Assembly (NCBI GenBank): GCA_035560235.1
Contig: DATMAG010000067.1
Location: forward strand, 1 to 24,070
Reading direction: 5' to 3'
Source: DASRDU01 sp035560235
GTDB taxonomy: Bacteria; Acidobacteriota; Blastocatellia; RBC074
Length of the DNA: 24,070 bases
The notes below the pieces were generated by a model, which was not told where the DNA came from, ran no database searches, and was given only the letters and a program-made list of their open reading frames with translations. A program made the translations under genes and the position numbers. Below, piece by piece: positions 9,102 to 16,317 of this stretch (within the stretch, counting starts at the first letter, position 1; every line of letters starts with the position of its first letter).

Positions 9102-9479
9102 ATGTCACGCAACTGGCTGCGCTTCACTTCCGGAGATGTGCCTGTCGTCAGCGTCAGGATTGGCGCTCGCCGCTATTTTGCACTGATTGATACAGGAGCG
9201 GCCATCAGCTTTGTGATGTCTGATGTTTCTCTCAAGCTGGGATTACCCAAAGAAGGCTTTCAGAACATTGTTGCGCTGAACGGACAGTTTGAGACAGTGC
9301 CAACGGTTCTGCTCCCGGCCATCGGGTTTGGTGACGTTGAGCTGGCGCCCTGTCGCGCAGGGTTGCGTAATCTGAAACCGCTCGGACTCGGTATCGAGTT
9401 ACTTCTCGGCGTCAACGCCTTCGCTGCCCATTGCCTGCAATTCGATTTCAGGGAAGGCCGCATTTACGTGGTGGAATAA
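9102..9479 (+). CDS. Retropepsin-like clan AA aspartic protease
   Basis: A 125-residue protein with the half-pepsin (retropepsin) layout. The active-site motif is LIDTGAAISFV with DTGA at 30-33; flap-region strands follow (IVALNGQFETV), and the conserved hydrophobic-Gly element appears as ELLLGVNAF (99-107), matching the I-L-G-x-D/N pattern of bacterial retropepsin-like proteins. Such enzymes act as homodimers, each chain giving one aspartate. There is no signal peptide or transmembrane helix, so it is predicted cytosolic, unlike membrane-anchored PerP types. AGAGAG just upstream of ATG 9102 may serve as the ribosome site. It sits 12 nt before yhbH, inside the prkA module. Its substrate is unknown; proteolytic activity is inferred from the intact DTGA. 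Confidence 0.85.
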   Translation: MSRNWLRFTSGDVPVVSVRIGARRYFALIDTGAAISFVMSDVSLKLGLPKEGFQNIVALNGQFETVPTVLLPAIGFGDVELAPCRAGLRNLKPLGLGIELLLGVNAFAAHCLQFDFREGRIYVVE

Positions 9480-9491
9480 GAGGTAAGCAAT

Positions 9492-10655
9492 ATGTCTGTC
9501 CAACGCAACGACTGGTCGCTTCAGCGCAAAGGCATCATTGATCAGGAACGCCACAAGGAGCGCGTCAAGGATGCGATCAGAAAAAACCTCGGTTCGATTG
9601 TCTCGAACGAGTCAATCATTCTGTCGAACGGGCGCAAGACCGTGAAAATTCCGATGCGTTCGCTCGATGAATACAAGTTCCGCTTCGATTACCGCAAACG
9701 CAAACAGGTCGGCCAGGGCGACGGCAACACCAAAGTCGGTGATGTGATCGGTCGCGAGGGGCAGCAGCAGGGTCAGGGGCAGGGCAGCGGCGAAGCGGGC
9801 AGCAGTCCGGGTCAGGATTATTACGAAGCTGACATCAATATTGATGAGATTGCCGCGCTGATCTTTGAAGACCTGCACCTGCCTTACCTGGAAGAAAAAG
9901 CCAAACAGGCCGTGCAGGCGAAGACAACGAAGTTCACCGAAATCCGGCGCATCGGTGTGATGTCGAACCTCGACAAGCGGCGCACGATTCTGGAAAACAT
10001 TCGCCGCACGGCGCGTGAGCAGGGCCAGGCGAAGATCGGCAAATTCAGAAAAGAGGACATGCGCTACAAGAGCTGGGAGGAGGAGTTCAAATACGAATCC
10101 AACGCTGTCGTCATTTCGATGATGGACGTTTCCGGCTCAATGGGCGAGTTCAAGAAATACATTGCGCGCAGCTTCTATTTCTGGATGGTGCGCTTTCTGA
10201 AGACGAAATACGACAACGTCAAAATCGTCTTCATCAGCCATCACACCGAAGCGAAGGAAGTCACCGAAGAACAGTTCTTCACGCAGGGCGAATCGGGCGG
10301 CACTGTGGTCAGTTCGGCTTACAAACTGGCGCTCGACATCATTGCTGAACGCTTCCCGCCGCGCGACTGGAACATTTATCCGTTTCACTTCTCTGATGGC
10401 GACAACTATTATTCAGACAACGACGAAGCGGTGAAGCTGGCCGACAAGCTGATTGAGACGTGCAATCTGTTCGGCTATGGCGAAATCGGTGAGGAAGGCG
10501 CGGCGAGTTACCGGCGCAGTTCCGGCGCGCTGCTTTCGATCTTCAATGACCGGCTGAAGAACAAGGATCGTTTCGTCGGCGTGCGAATTGATGACAAGGA
10601 GGAAGTTTACCCTGCGCTCAGGCAGTTCTTCGGCAAGCGGGGTATTGAAGCGTAA
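9492..10655 (+). CDS. yhbH: YhbH/YeaH family VWA-like protein (DUF444)
   Basis: A DUF444 family protein of 387 residues (YhbH in Bacillus, YeaH in E. coli), a standard partner of PrkA in stationary-phase and sporulation signalling. The N-terminus (DWSLQRKGIIDQERHKERV) is family-typical. A flexible Gln/Gly-rich segment at 88-108 separates it from the core. A metal-ion-dependent adhesion site in the von Willebrand A-like part is visible as MMDVSGSMGEF (DVSGSMG at 212-218), followed by FISHHTEAKEVTEEQFF and ESGGTVVSSAY. The start has AGAGG upstream. An EEP-family gene starts 3 nt after its stop codon, so they are co-transcribed. The third classical member, spoVR, is absent from this window. Confidence 0.95.
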   Translation: MSVQRNDWSLQRKGIIDQERHKERVKDAIRKNLGSIVSNESIILSNGRKTVKIPMRSLDEYKFRFDYRKRKQVGQGDGNTKVGDVIGREGQQQGQGQGSGEAGSSPGQDYYEADINIDEIAALIFEDLHLPYLEEKAKQAVQAKTTKFTEIRRIGVMSNLDKRRTILENIRRTAREQGQAKIGKFRKEDMRYKSWEEEFKYESNAVVISMMDVSGSMGEFKKYIARSFYFWMVRFLKTKYDNVKIVFISHHTEAKEVTEEQFFTQGESGGTVVSSAYKLALDIIAERFPPRDWNIYPFHFSDGDNYYSDNDEAVKLADKLIETCNLFGYGEIGEEGAASYRRSSGALLSIFNDRLKNKDRFVGVRIDDKEEVYPALRQFFGKRGIEA

Positions 10656-10658
10656 ACG

Positions 10659-11846
10659 ATGACTCTGCCCCCGGCTTATTCCGACAATCAGGAACTGATT
10701 GCGGAACTCAGAAGCTTTGCGACCCAAAGCGAATTACAGGCTTCCGAGTCTTACCGGAAACACGAGGCGCGGCTGTCGAATCTGCTCGACACGCCGCGCC
10801 TTTTTACTGCGGGTGAAACGCGGCCTTGTCTGCATGACTTTCTGCGCATCGCGCACTGGAATCTGGAAAAGGGCAAACACCTTGATGCCGCGATTGAGGC
10901 CCTTCGCCGTCATCCCGTGCTGCGCTGCGCTGATCTGATTTCAATCAACGAAGCCGATGTCGGAATGAATCGTTCAGGCCAGCGTTTCGTCGCGCTTGAG
11001 CTTGGGCAGGCGCTCGGCATGCACGTCGCCTTTGCTCCGGTTTACCTGGAGTTCTCGAAAGGTTACGGCGACGATCTGACCATGCCGGGCGAAAACACGA
11101 TTGCGCTGCAGGGCAACGCGATTCTGTCGCGGTATGCGTTCAGCAACCTGCGCATCATCCGGCTGCCGGTCTGTTACGATCATTTCGAGCATGCCGAAAA
11201 ACGCATCGGCAATCGCAACGCGCTGGCGGCTGACGTTGAAATCAACGGTCACACGCTGACTTTCGTCACCACGCATCTTGAAGTCCGCAACTCACCGGCC
11301 TGCCGCGCTCGTCAGATGGCGGCGATTATTGATGAGCTGGAAAAACCTAGCACGCCCTCCAGTGCGATCATTGCCGGAGACTTCAACAGCAACACCTTCG
11401 CGCGTGGCGGTCGCTGGCGCACGCTGCGCGGTTTTGCGCGGATGCTGCTGTCAAATCCTGAAAAGCTGATGCGCCAGACTGCCGCGCCACAGTCACGCGA
11501 ACCGCTTTTTGATTTGCTGTATCGGCACGGCTTCACCGAGCGCGGCTTCAACAGTGAAGCCATCACCTGCCGCGTGCCGCTCAACATTCTCGAAGACAGA
11601 TCGCGCCTGCCTGCCATCTTCACCAGAATCATCGAACACCGCCTGGCGGCTTATCACAATCAGCTTGATTTCAGGCTCGACTGGATCATTGCCAGAAACG
11701 CGCAACCGCTCAGCGACGGCGAAGTGACTGACTCTGCAACCGGCACAGCCAGCCTGAGTCCGCAGACCATCACCGGACTGAAGAACGAGCGAGGCACACA
11801 GATTTCTGATCACGACCCGATCACCGCTGATCTGATCATCAGATAA
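10659..11846 (+). CDS. Endonuclease/exonuclease/phosphatase family protein
   Basis: A 395-residue member of the EEP superfamily (DNase I / exonuclease III / inositol phosphatase / sphingomyelinase fold). The diagnostic elements are in order: RIAHWNLEKG (63-72, conserved Asn), INEADVG (96-102, catalytic Glu), VTTHLEVRN (203-211), AGDFNSNT (239-246, Asp/Asn pair), FRLDWII (338-344) and ISDHDPI (382-388, His/Asp pair). All metal and catalytic positions look intact. No signal peptide is present. The first 60 residues are a helical extension not typical of exonuclease III. The substrate (nucleic acid, lipid or sugar phosphate) cannot be decided from the sequence. The ATG is 3 nt after the yhbH stop, placing it in the prkA-yhbH operon where spoVR is often found. 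Confidence 0.88.
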   Translation: MTLPPAYSDNQELIAELRSFATQSELQASESYRKHEARLSNLLDTPRLFTAGETRPCLHDFLRIAHWNLEKGKHLDAAIEALRRHPVLRCADLISINEADVGMNRSGQRFVALELGQALGMHVAFAPVYLEFSKGYGDDLTMPGENTIALQGNAILSRYAFSNLRIIRLPVCYDHFEHAEKRIGNRNALAADVEINGHTLTFVTTHLEVRNSPACRARQMAAIIDELEKPSTPSSAIIAGDFNSNTFARGGRWRTLRGFARMLLSNPEKLMRQTAAPQSREPLFDLLYRHGFTERGFNSEAITCRVPLNILEDRSRLPAIFTRIIEHRLAAYHNQLDFRLDWIIARNAQPLSDGEVTDSATGTASLSPQTITGLKNERGTQISDHDPITADLIIR

Positions 11847-11855
11847 AGAATCAAC

Positions 11856-11881
11856 CGTGAATGCACACACACCATCACGAA
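11856..11881 (+). repeat. 10-bp-period repeat, locus A left arm
   Basis: Three hexamer cores sit exactly 10 bp apart: CGTGAA at 11856, CACACA at 11866 and CACGAA at 11876. The same pattern recurs in inverted orientation at 11990-12015, flanking the 30-bp hairpin, and at two other loci in this window. It is non-coding and lies just after the EEP gene stop. Confidence 0.65.
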
Positions 11882-11955
11882 ACGGTGTCTGGAGTTTCAG
11901 CTTCAGCTGGTTGTTTTTATTCAGACCAGTTGAAGCTGGAACTCCAGACACCGTT
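11881..11955 (+). terminator. 30-bp hairpin with T-run, possible terminator
   Basis: The 30-nt arms 11881-11910 and 11926-11955 (starting AACGGTGTCTGG and ending CCAGACACCGTT) are complementary at 28 positions; the remaining two are G-U pairs in the plus-strand RNA. The loop is 15 nt and the right arm runs into TTTTT (11954-11958). Both substitutions keep pairing only in plus-strand RNA, which suggests selection on that transcript. It may end the prkA-yhbH operon, though it is much longer than usual terminators and is embedded in a larger palindromic repeat. Confidence 0.6.
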
Positions 11956-11989
11956 TTTCGGGGTGAGCTGATTTTCTGTGAAAGAAGTA

Positions 11990-12015
11990 TTCGCGATGGT
12001 TCGTGTTCATTCGTG
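11990..12015 (-). repeat. 10-bp-period repeat, locus A right arm
   Basis: On the plus strand TTCGCG (11990), TTCGTG (12000) and TTCGTG (12010) are exactly 10 bp apart, the reverse complement of the CACGAA-type cores at 11856-11881. Together the arms make an outer inverted repeat of about 26-30 nt around the 30-bp hairpin. Confidence 0.65.
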
Positions 12016-12019
12016 GCTG

Positions 12020-12240
12020 GAGAACTGATAAATGCGCGGGAGTGAGTTCTTGTTCAGGCTTCGAACCTGGATCAGACCGTTCCGGTTCACAAACCTGAAA
12101 CCAGTCGGCGGAAGCTGGCGTTCAGTTTTTTTCACGAATTTTTCCCGGCGTGGCAGGGCTGTTGTGAGGAAAAACTCAAGCGAAGTTCCGGAAATTGGGG
12201 TAGAATGCTCGGCGGTTGTTTTTAACGGAGGTACACGACA
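12020..12240 (+). other. ftsH upstream region
   Basis: A 221-nt non-coding stretch before ftsH. TAGAAT at 12201-12206 is a fair -10, but no matching -35 was found at 16-18 nt. A run of seven T at 12126-12132 could belong to a weak terminator. GGAGG at 12227-12231 is a strong ribosome site for the ftsH start. No small gene is supported. Confidence 0.4.
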
Positions 12241-14157
12241 TTGAATTCGACAGTCAGACAATTGCTTTTCTGGGTGGTAATTGCGGGTGGTGCGCTGCTG
12301 CTCTGGTGGACGTTCCACAATGCCAGCAAGACTCCGGACACGGAACTGGCCTATTCCACCTTGTTGAAGAAAGCTGCCGATAACGAAGTCAGGACTGCCA
12401 TTATCGAACCCGGCAAAGTCTATGGCGAACTGAAAAACGGCAATCGTTACAAATCGAGCATCGTTGGCGACGCAACGATCAGTGATGTTGCCAGAGAACT
12501 GAACAAGAACGGCGTTGAGGTCAAAATGGATCCGTCATCCAGCACCGGGATGTGGATTACGGTGCTGGCCACTTACGCGCCGCTGCTGCTGATTCTGGCC
12601 TTCTGGATCTTTATGGTGCGCCAGATGCAGTCGGGCGGCAACAAGGCTCTCTCATTCGGCAAGAGCCGCGCCAAGCTGCTCTCAAATCAGCAGAAGCGCG
12701 TGACATTCAAGGATGTCGCCGGTGTGGATGAAGCCAAGGAAGAGCTTCAGGAAATCATTGAATTTCTGAAGGAGCCTCAGAAATTCCAGAAACTCGGCGG
12801 ACGCATTCCGAAAGGCGTCCTGATGATGGGGCCTCCGGGCACGGGCAAGACGCTGCTGGCGCGCGCGATTGCGGGCGAAGCCAACGTCCCGTTCTTCTCG
12901 ATTTCGGGGTCTGACTTTGTCGAAATGTTTGTCGGTGTCGGCGCCTCGCGTGTCCGCGACCTGTTCGAACAGGGCAAGAAGAATGCGCCGTGTATCATCT
13001 TCATTGACGAAATTGACGCGGTCGGTCGTCATCGCGGAGCCGGACTCGGCGGCGGTCACGACGAACGCGAACAGACGCTCAACCAGTTGCTGGTTGAAAT
13101 GGACGGCTTTGAATCAAACGACGGCGTGATTCTGGTCGCTTCGACCAACCGTCCCGATGTGCTTGATCCGGCGCTGCTGCGTCCGGGCCGCTTTGATCGC
13201 CGCGTGGTGGTTAATCGTCCTGACGTGAAAGGCCGCGAAGGTATTCTCGCCGTTCATACGCGCAAGATTCCGCTCGGCGAGGACGTTGATATTTCGGTCA
13301 TCGCGCGCGGCACGCCTGGCTTTACCGGCGCTGACCTGGCCAACCTGGTCAACGAAGCCGCGCTCAACGCTGCCCGTTACAACAAAAAGACGGTGGCGAT
13401 GTATGACTTCGAATGGGCCAAGGACAAGGTGCTGATGGGTTCGGAGCGCAAGTCAGCCGTGATGTCCGACGAAGAGAAAAAGACCACGGCTTATCACGAA
13501 GCCGGTCACACCATCGTCGGGCTGAAGGTTCCGAACGCCGACCCGGTTCACAAGGTGACGATCATTCCGCGCGGGATGGCGCTCGGTCTGACACAGCAGT
13601 TGCCCGAAGGCGACCGTTACACGCACTCGTCAGAATACATCGAAGGCTCGATTGCAATTCTGATGGGTGGCCGTCTGGCCGAGGAGATTTACCTCAACCG
13701 GATCACGACCGGCGCTTCGAATGACATCGAGCGCGCGACTGAACTGGCCCGCCGGATGGTGTGTGAGTTCGGGATGTCATCACTTGGGCCGCTGACCTTC
13801 GGCAAGAAGGAAGAGCAGATCTTCCTGGGCCGCGAAATCGCGCAGCATCAGGATTACAGCGAAGACACCGCGATCAAGATTGATCAGGAAGTCAAGCGCA
13901 TTGTGATGGAACAGTACGAACGCGCCCGCCGGATCATCATGGAAAACCGCGAGGCAACCGAACGTCTGGCGCTGGCGCTGCTTGAACGCGAAACGCTCGA
14001 CTCCGTGCAGATTCGCCGCATCGTCGCGGGCCTGCCGCTTGATGACGACAGCCCTGCTCCGACGACTCCTGCCGACAGCAACAGGCCTGCCGACAAGGAG
14101 CCGGTGCTGAAGCCGATTCTGCCGCCCATTACAGGCAGCAACCCGGCCACAGCATAA
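12241..14157 (+). CDS. ftsH: ATP-dependent zinc metalloprotease FtsH
   Basis: Membrane-bound AAA+ zinc protease (638 residues) that degrades misfolded membrane proteins and regulatory substrates. Two transmembrane helices (about 8-26 and 105-126) flank a periplasmic domain. The AAA domain has Walker A GPPGTGKT (197-204), the pore loop MFVGVG (229-234), Walker B IIFIDEID (252-259) and the second region of homology NRPDVLDPALLRPGRFDRRV. The protease zinc motif HEAGH lies at 419-423. The C-terminal tail is Pro/Asp-rich and unconserved. The start is TTG, chosen because GGAGG (12227-12231) is 9 nt upstream and the following residues give the expected short N-terminal tail before helix 1. It appears monocistronic, with a strong hairpin downstream. 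Confidence 0.97.
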   Translation: MNSTVRQLLFWVVIAGGALLLWWTFHNASKTPDTELAYSTLLKKAADNEVRTAIIEPGKVYGELKNGNRYKSSIVGDATISDVARELNKNGVEVKMDPSSSTGMWITVLATYAPLLLILAFWIFMVRQMQSGGNKALSFGKSRAKLLSNQQKRVTFKDVAGVDEAKEELQEIIEFLKEPQKFQKLGGRIPKGVLMMGPPGTGKTLLARAIAGEANVPFFSISGSDFVEMFVGVGASRVRDLFEQGKKNAPCIIFIDEIDAVGRHRGAGLGGGHDEREQTLNQLLVEMDGFESNDGVILVASTNRPDVLDPALLRPGRFDRRVVVNRPDVKGREGILAVHTRKIPLGEDVDISVIARGTPGFTGADLANLVNEAALNAARYNKKTVAMYDFEWAKDKVLMGSERKSAVMSDEEKKTTAYHEAGHTIVGLKVPNADPVHKVTIIPRGMALGLTQQLPEGDRYTHSSEYIEGSIAILMGGRLAEEIYLNRITTGASNDIERATELARRMVCEFGMSSLGPLTFGKKEEQIFLGREIAQHQDYSEDTAIKIDQEVKRIVMEQYERARRIIMENREATERLALALLERETLDSVQIRRIVAGLPLDDDSPAPTTPADSNRPADKEPVLKPILPPITGSNPATA

Positions 14158-14173
14158 CGGTCGGGACAAAACA

Positions 14174-14227
14174 AAAAGCGCAAGCGGCGAGTCAGCAAAT
14201 CGTGTCTGATTCGCCGCTTGTGCTTTT
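14174..14227 (+). terminator. Strong terminator after ftsH
   Basis: Arms 14174-14190 and 14211-14227 (AAAAGCGCAAGCGGCGA with its near-perfect complement) form 17 pairs including one G-U, extended inward by GTCAG/CTGAT to 22 pairs with a 10-nt loop. The A-run on the left and the T-run on the right make it terminator-like on both strands; both non-Watson-Crick positions are G-U in plus-strand RNA. Confidence 0.82.
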
Positions 14228-14328
14228 GCTGCACACTGGCGTGAAGCTGTCCGTAAACTGCTCGCGGAAAATCCTGAAGAAAACTTTTTCAGGCAGTGAC
14301 ATTCAATCAGTAAATCAGAACCGGAACT

Positions 14329-14745
14329 ATGACTCCTGCCAGTGAATCCAAAGAGACCAGAGAAGCCCCGGCTTATCGCCGCCCGATTCGTGAAATTATC
14401 GCTGACCTCAGCAAGCCGATCCCTGACCGCTTTCTGAAAGACAAGGTCATCAAAGGCAACAAACTGACCTATATTCCCTGGCATTACGCGGTCAGGCTGC
14501 TCGACTGGTACGCGCCCGGCTGGTGCTATGAAGTCAGAAACGTCACTCCGATCAGCGAACAGACAGTCCTGACAGTTCGCCTGATTATTCCCGCAGCCGA
14601 AGGCGATGTCTGGCGCGAGGCGACAGGCATTGAAGAAGATGAAGTGTCCGGTTATGGCGACACTTCGAGCAACGCCGAATCAATGGCCCTGCGCCGCGCC
14701 GCCGCCAAGTTCGGGCTTGGGCTGTACCTTTACGACAAGAAGTGA
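14329..14745 (+). CDS. Rad52/DdrA-like single-strand annealing protein
   Basis: A 138-residue protein with the Rad52/Rad22 core, similar in type to Deinococcus DdrA and phage annealing proteins. Family features: an N-terminal helix ending LSKPIPDRFL, the beta-hairpin TYIPWHYAVRLLDWYAPGW (47-65), EVRNVTPI, the VWREATGIEEDE strand (94-105), and the closing GYGDTSSNAESMALRRAA plus KFGLGLYLYDKK, which gives the conserved core helix. It stops right after this core, so it lacks the C-terminal extension of DdrA or Rad52. Members bind single-stranded DNA ends and promote annealing. It is a lone gene with no phage or recombination neighbour, consistent with a chromosomal repair role. The ribosome site is weak (CCGGAA, close to the ATG). 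Confidence 0.85.
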   Translation: MTPASESKETREAPAYRRPIREIIADLSKPIPDRFLKDKVIKGNKLTYIPWHYAVRLLDWYAPGWCYEVRNVTPISEQTVLTVRLIIPAAEGDVWREATGIEEDEVSGYGDTSSNAESMALRRAAAKFGLGLYLYDKK

Positions 14746-14747
14746 AG

Positions 14748-14776
14748 TAGTCACGCCCGTCATTTCATCGCATAAT
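14748..14776 (+). promoter_or_regulatory. Promoter candidate for araC-type gene
   Basis: TAGTCA (14748-14753) and CATAAT (14771-14776) are separated by 17 nt. Initiation about 7 nt later would fall almost at the ATG (14787), implying a leaderless or very short-leader mRNA; indeed no ribosome site precedes this start. Confidence 0.4.
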
Positions 14777-14792
14777 CAACGGCGCGATGAAA
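14763..14792 (+). promoter_or_regulatory. 9-bp inverted repeat over start codon
   Basis: TTTCATCGC (14763-14771) and GCGATGAAA (14784-14792) are perfect complements around a 12-nt centre. The repeat touches the putative -10 on one side and contains the ATG of the AraC-type gene on the other, so it could be an autoregulatory operator. AraC-family sites are usually direct repeats, so the link is uncertain. Confidence 0.4.
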
Positions 14793-15674
14793 GCTCCCCG
14801 CATTCTGATCGAATCCAGCTTTTCGGTTGAGCAGCGCCCGCTCAACCGAAAAGCCATTGAAATCACGTCTCAGTCAGGCTACCTGCTTGTTTGCGTGCGC
14901 GGATCACAGCAACAGGAACCGACAGCTTCCTGCACGCTGCTCAATCCCGGCCAGAGCATCAGGCTTTCATCAGCGGGCAGTGATGAACTGCTCGTCATTC
15001 GCTTTGCGCCGCAACTGCTGCTTGAAACCGCAACGCGGCTGCGGCTCCATCCCACCGGCGCGCACCTGCTCTTTCGCCAGCCGCTTGTTCCCATCACTGA
15101 CGATAAAAAACTGAACGAAGTGCTGCGCACAATCAGCTCTGAACTGACCGAAGCCGCTGCCGGATGGCGTGAAGTGATCGGCTCGCTCATCAATCAGTTG
15201 GCAGTCTATTTGCTGCGCGCGCACATCAACGTGCATCGTTCAGAAGAGGCCGAGTTGTCGCGCGTGGGCATCGTTGATCGCCGCCTGCGCCGCGCCATCG
15301 AATTTATGCACGACAACTGCGAACGCGATCTGAGCCTGTCAGAAATTGCGGCAGCAGCGTACCTGAGCGCGTTCCACTTCGCCCGCCTGTTCAAGAAGAT
15401 CACTGGCATCACTCCGCACGTCTTTCTCGCTTCGCTGCGCATTGAAAAAGCGCGCCGCCTGCTCGCCGAAACTGATCTTTCAATTGCTGAAGTTGGCGCG
15501 CGTGTCGGCTATAACAGCCAGAGCCATTTCACCAGAATCTTTCGCGAAGCTGCCGGACTGACCCCGCAGGTCTTTCGCGCCGCCGCCCGTAATTCCCTGC
15601 TCACCCGGCAACCTGCTGTGACACCCGCAGAAAGTGTCCCTGCGCGCAAACACCCGCGTGACACTCGCCACTAA
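14787..15674 (+). CDS. AraC-family transcriptional regulator
   Basis: A 295-residue regulator with the C-terminal AraC/XylS DNA-binding domain (about 165-270). Helix-turn-helix 1 is LSLSEIAAAAYLSAFHFARLF (split over 182-202), and the second is SIAEVGARVGYNSQSHFTRIF-like (232-252), followed by the signature AGLTPQVFR. The N-terminal 150 residues form a cupin-like sensing domain typical of group regulators without a recognisable ligand motif. The short C-terminal tail is Arg/Pro-rich. The start ATG has no ribosome site and lies in an inverted repeat. The target is unknown; the following secreted glycine-zipper gene (45 nt downstream) could be co-transcribed. Confidence 0.93.
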   Translation: MKAPRILIESSFSVEQRPLNRKAIEITSQSGYLLVCVRGSQQQEPTASCTLLNPGQSIRLSSAGSDELLVIRFAPQLLLETATRLRLHPTGAHLLFRQPLVPITDDKKLNEVLRTISSELTEAAAGWREVIGSLINQLAVYLLRAHINVHRSEEAELSRVGIVDRRLRRAIEFMHDNCERDLSLSEIAAAAYLSAFHFARLFKKITGITPHVFLASLRIEKARRLLAETDLSIAEVGARVGYNSQSHFTRIFREAAGLTPQVFRAAARNSLLTRQPAVTPAESVPARKHPRDTRH

Positions 15675-15719
15675 ACTGTAGCTCCATTCAACACCCGTTC
15701 AGAAAGGACGCACCTGTTT

Positions 15720-16235
15720 ATGAAGCTCAGGATTCCCGCTGTGCTGCTCATTTCATTGCTGCTGATCTTTGCTTCAACGCCTGTTTCCGCACAGAACAAA
15801 AACCAGAAATCTCACGGCCCGCTGCGTGACTGGGAGCGCGTCAGGCAGATTCCCTTTGACGCTGAACTGACTGTCGAAACCCGCAACGGAAGCACCATCA
15901 GCGGCTGGATGAAAGAGGCCACGAACACGACTTTGAGAGTTTCAAATTATCGCCAGGTTACTGAAATCCCCCGGCTTTCGATCAGACGGATTTTTGCCAA
16001 AGGCCACGTTTCACTTCCTGAAGCCGCCGGAACCGGTCTGGCCGCCGGAAGCAGCATCGGTTATCGCGCCGGTCGCACTGATCGTTATGGCGGCAGCCTG
16101 AAAGGCGCGGCCATCGGCGCAGGGGTTGGAGCAATTCTCGGCGCCATCATCGGCAGCGGCAAACCGAAATCCACGCTGGTTTACGCAGCTGAACTTTCAG
16201 GCCTGCCGGTGTTTCCGTATTTTTTATCCTGGTGA
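15720..16235 (+). CDS. Secreted protein with glycine-zipper segment
   Basis: A 171-residue exported protein of unknown function. A signal peptide spans 1-24 (LLISLLLIFA hydrophobic core, cut after PVSA). The mature N-terminal part (about 44-95) is a small beta-rich module with a NGSTISGWMKEATNTTLRV strand pair that resembles an Sm-like barrel fragment. A glycine-zipper follows in two blocks: AAGTGLAAGSSIGYRAG (102-118) and GGSLKGAAIGAGVGAILGAI (124-143), patterns that insert into or line membranes. The last 25 residues are hydrophobic and end in FLSW. AAAGGA upstream of the ATG is a fair ribosome site. The gene lies between the AraC gene and the rrf2 promoter. Confidence 0.8.
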   Translation: MKLRIPAVLLISLLLIFASTPVSAQNKNQKSHGPLRDWERVRQIPFDAELTVETRNGSTISGWMKEATNTTLRVSNYRQVTEIPRLSIRRIFAKGHVSLPEAAGTGLAAGSSIGYRAGRTDRYGGSLKGAAIGAGVGAILGAIIGSGKPKSTLVYAAELSGLPVFPYFLSW

Positions 16236-16252
16236 GTCGCAAAACCTGCCGG

Positions 16253-16278
16253 ATACCTGACAAACTTATCAGGTTCAT
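16253..16278 (+). promoter_or_regulatory. IscR/Rrf2-type operator
   Basis: ATACCTGAC at 16253-16261 fits the half-site of the E. coli IscR type 1 box (ATASYYGAC), and the inverted half TCAGGT (16269-16274), continuing TCAT, completes the palindrome ACCTGA-8 nt-TCAGGT. It covers the -35 of the rrf2-suf promoter, as expected for repression by an Rrf2/IscR regulator. Confidence 0.65.
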
Positions 16279-16286
16279 GCTAGACT
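16257..16286 (+). promoter_or_regulatory. rrf2-suf promoter
   Basis: CTGACA (16257-16262) matches five of six -35 positions. TAGACT (16281-16286), preceded by TGc to give an extended -10, follows after an 18-nt spacer. Initiation near 16293 would give a leader of about 25 nt before the TTG start of the regulator. Confidence 0.65.
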
Positions 16287-16317
16287 GCGTCTTACCAATC
16301 TGAGAGGTCGCATTAGC

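Noticed and set aside
12126..12150. Rho-independent terminator at the T-run before ftsH
   Set aside because: Only a 3-bp stem immediately precedes the run of T; it is not strong enough to call.
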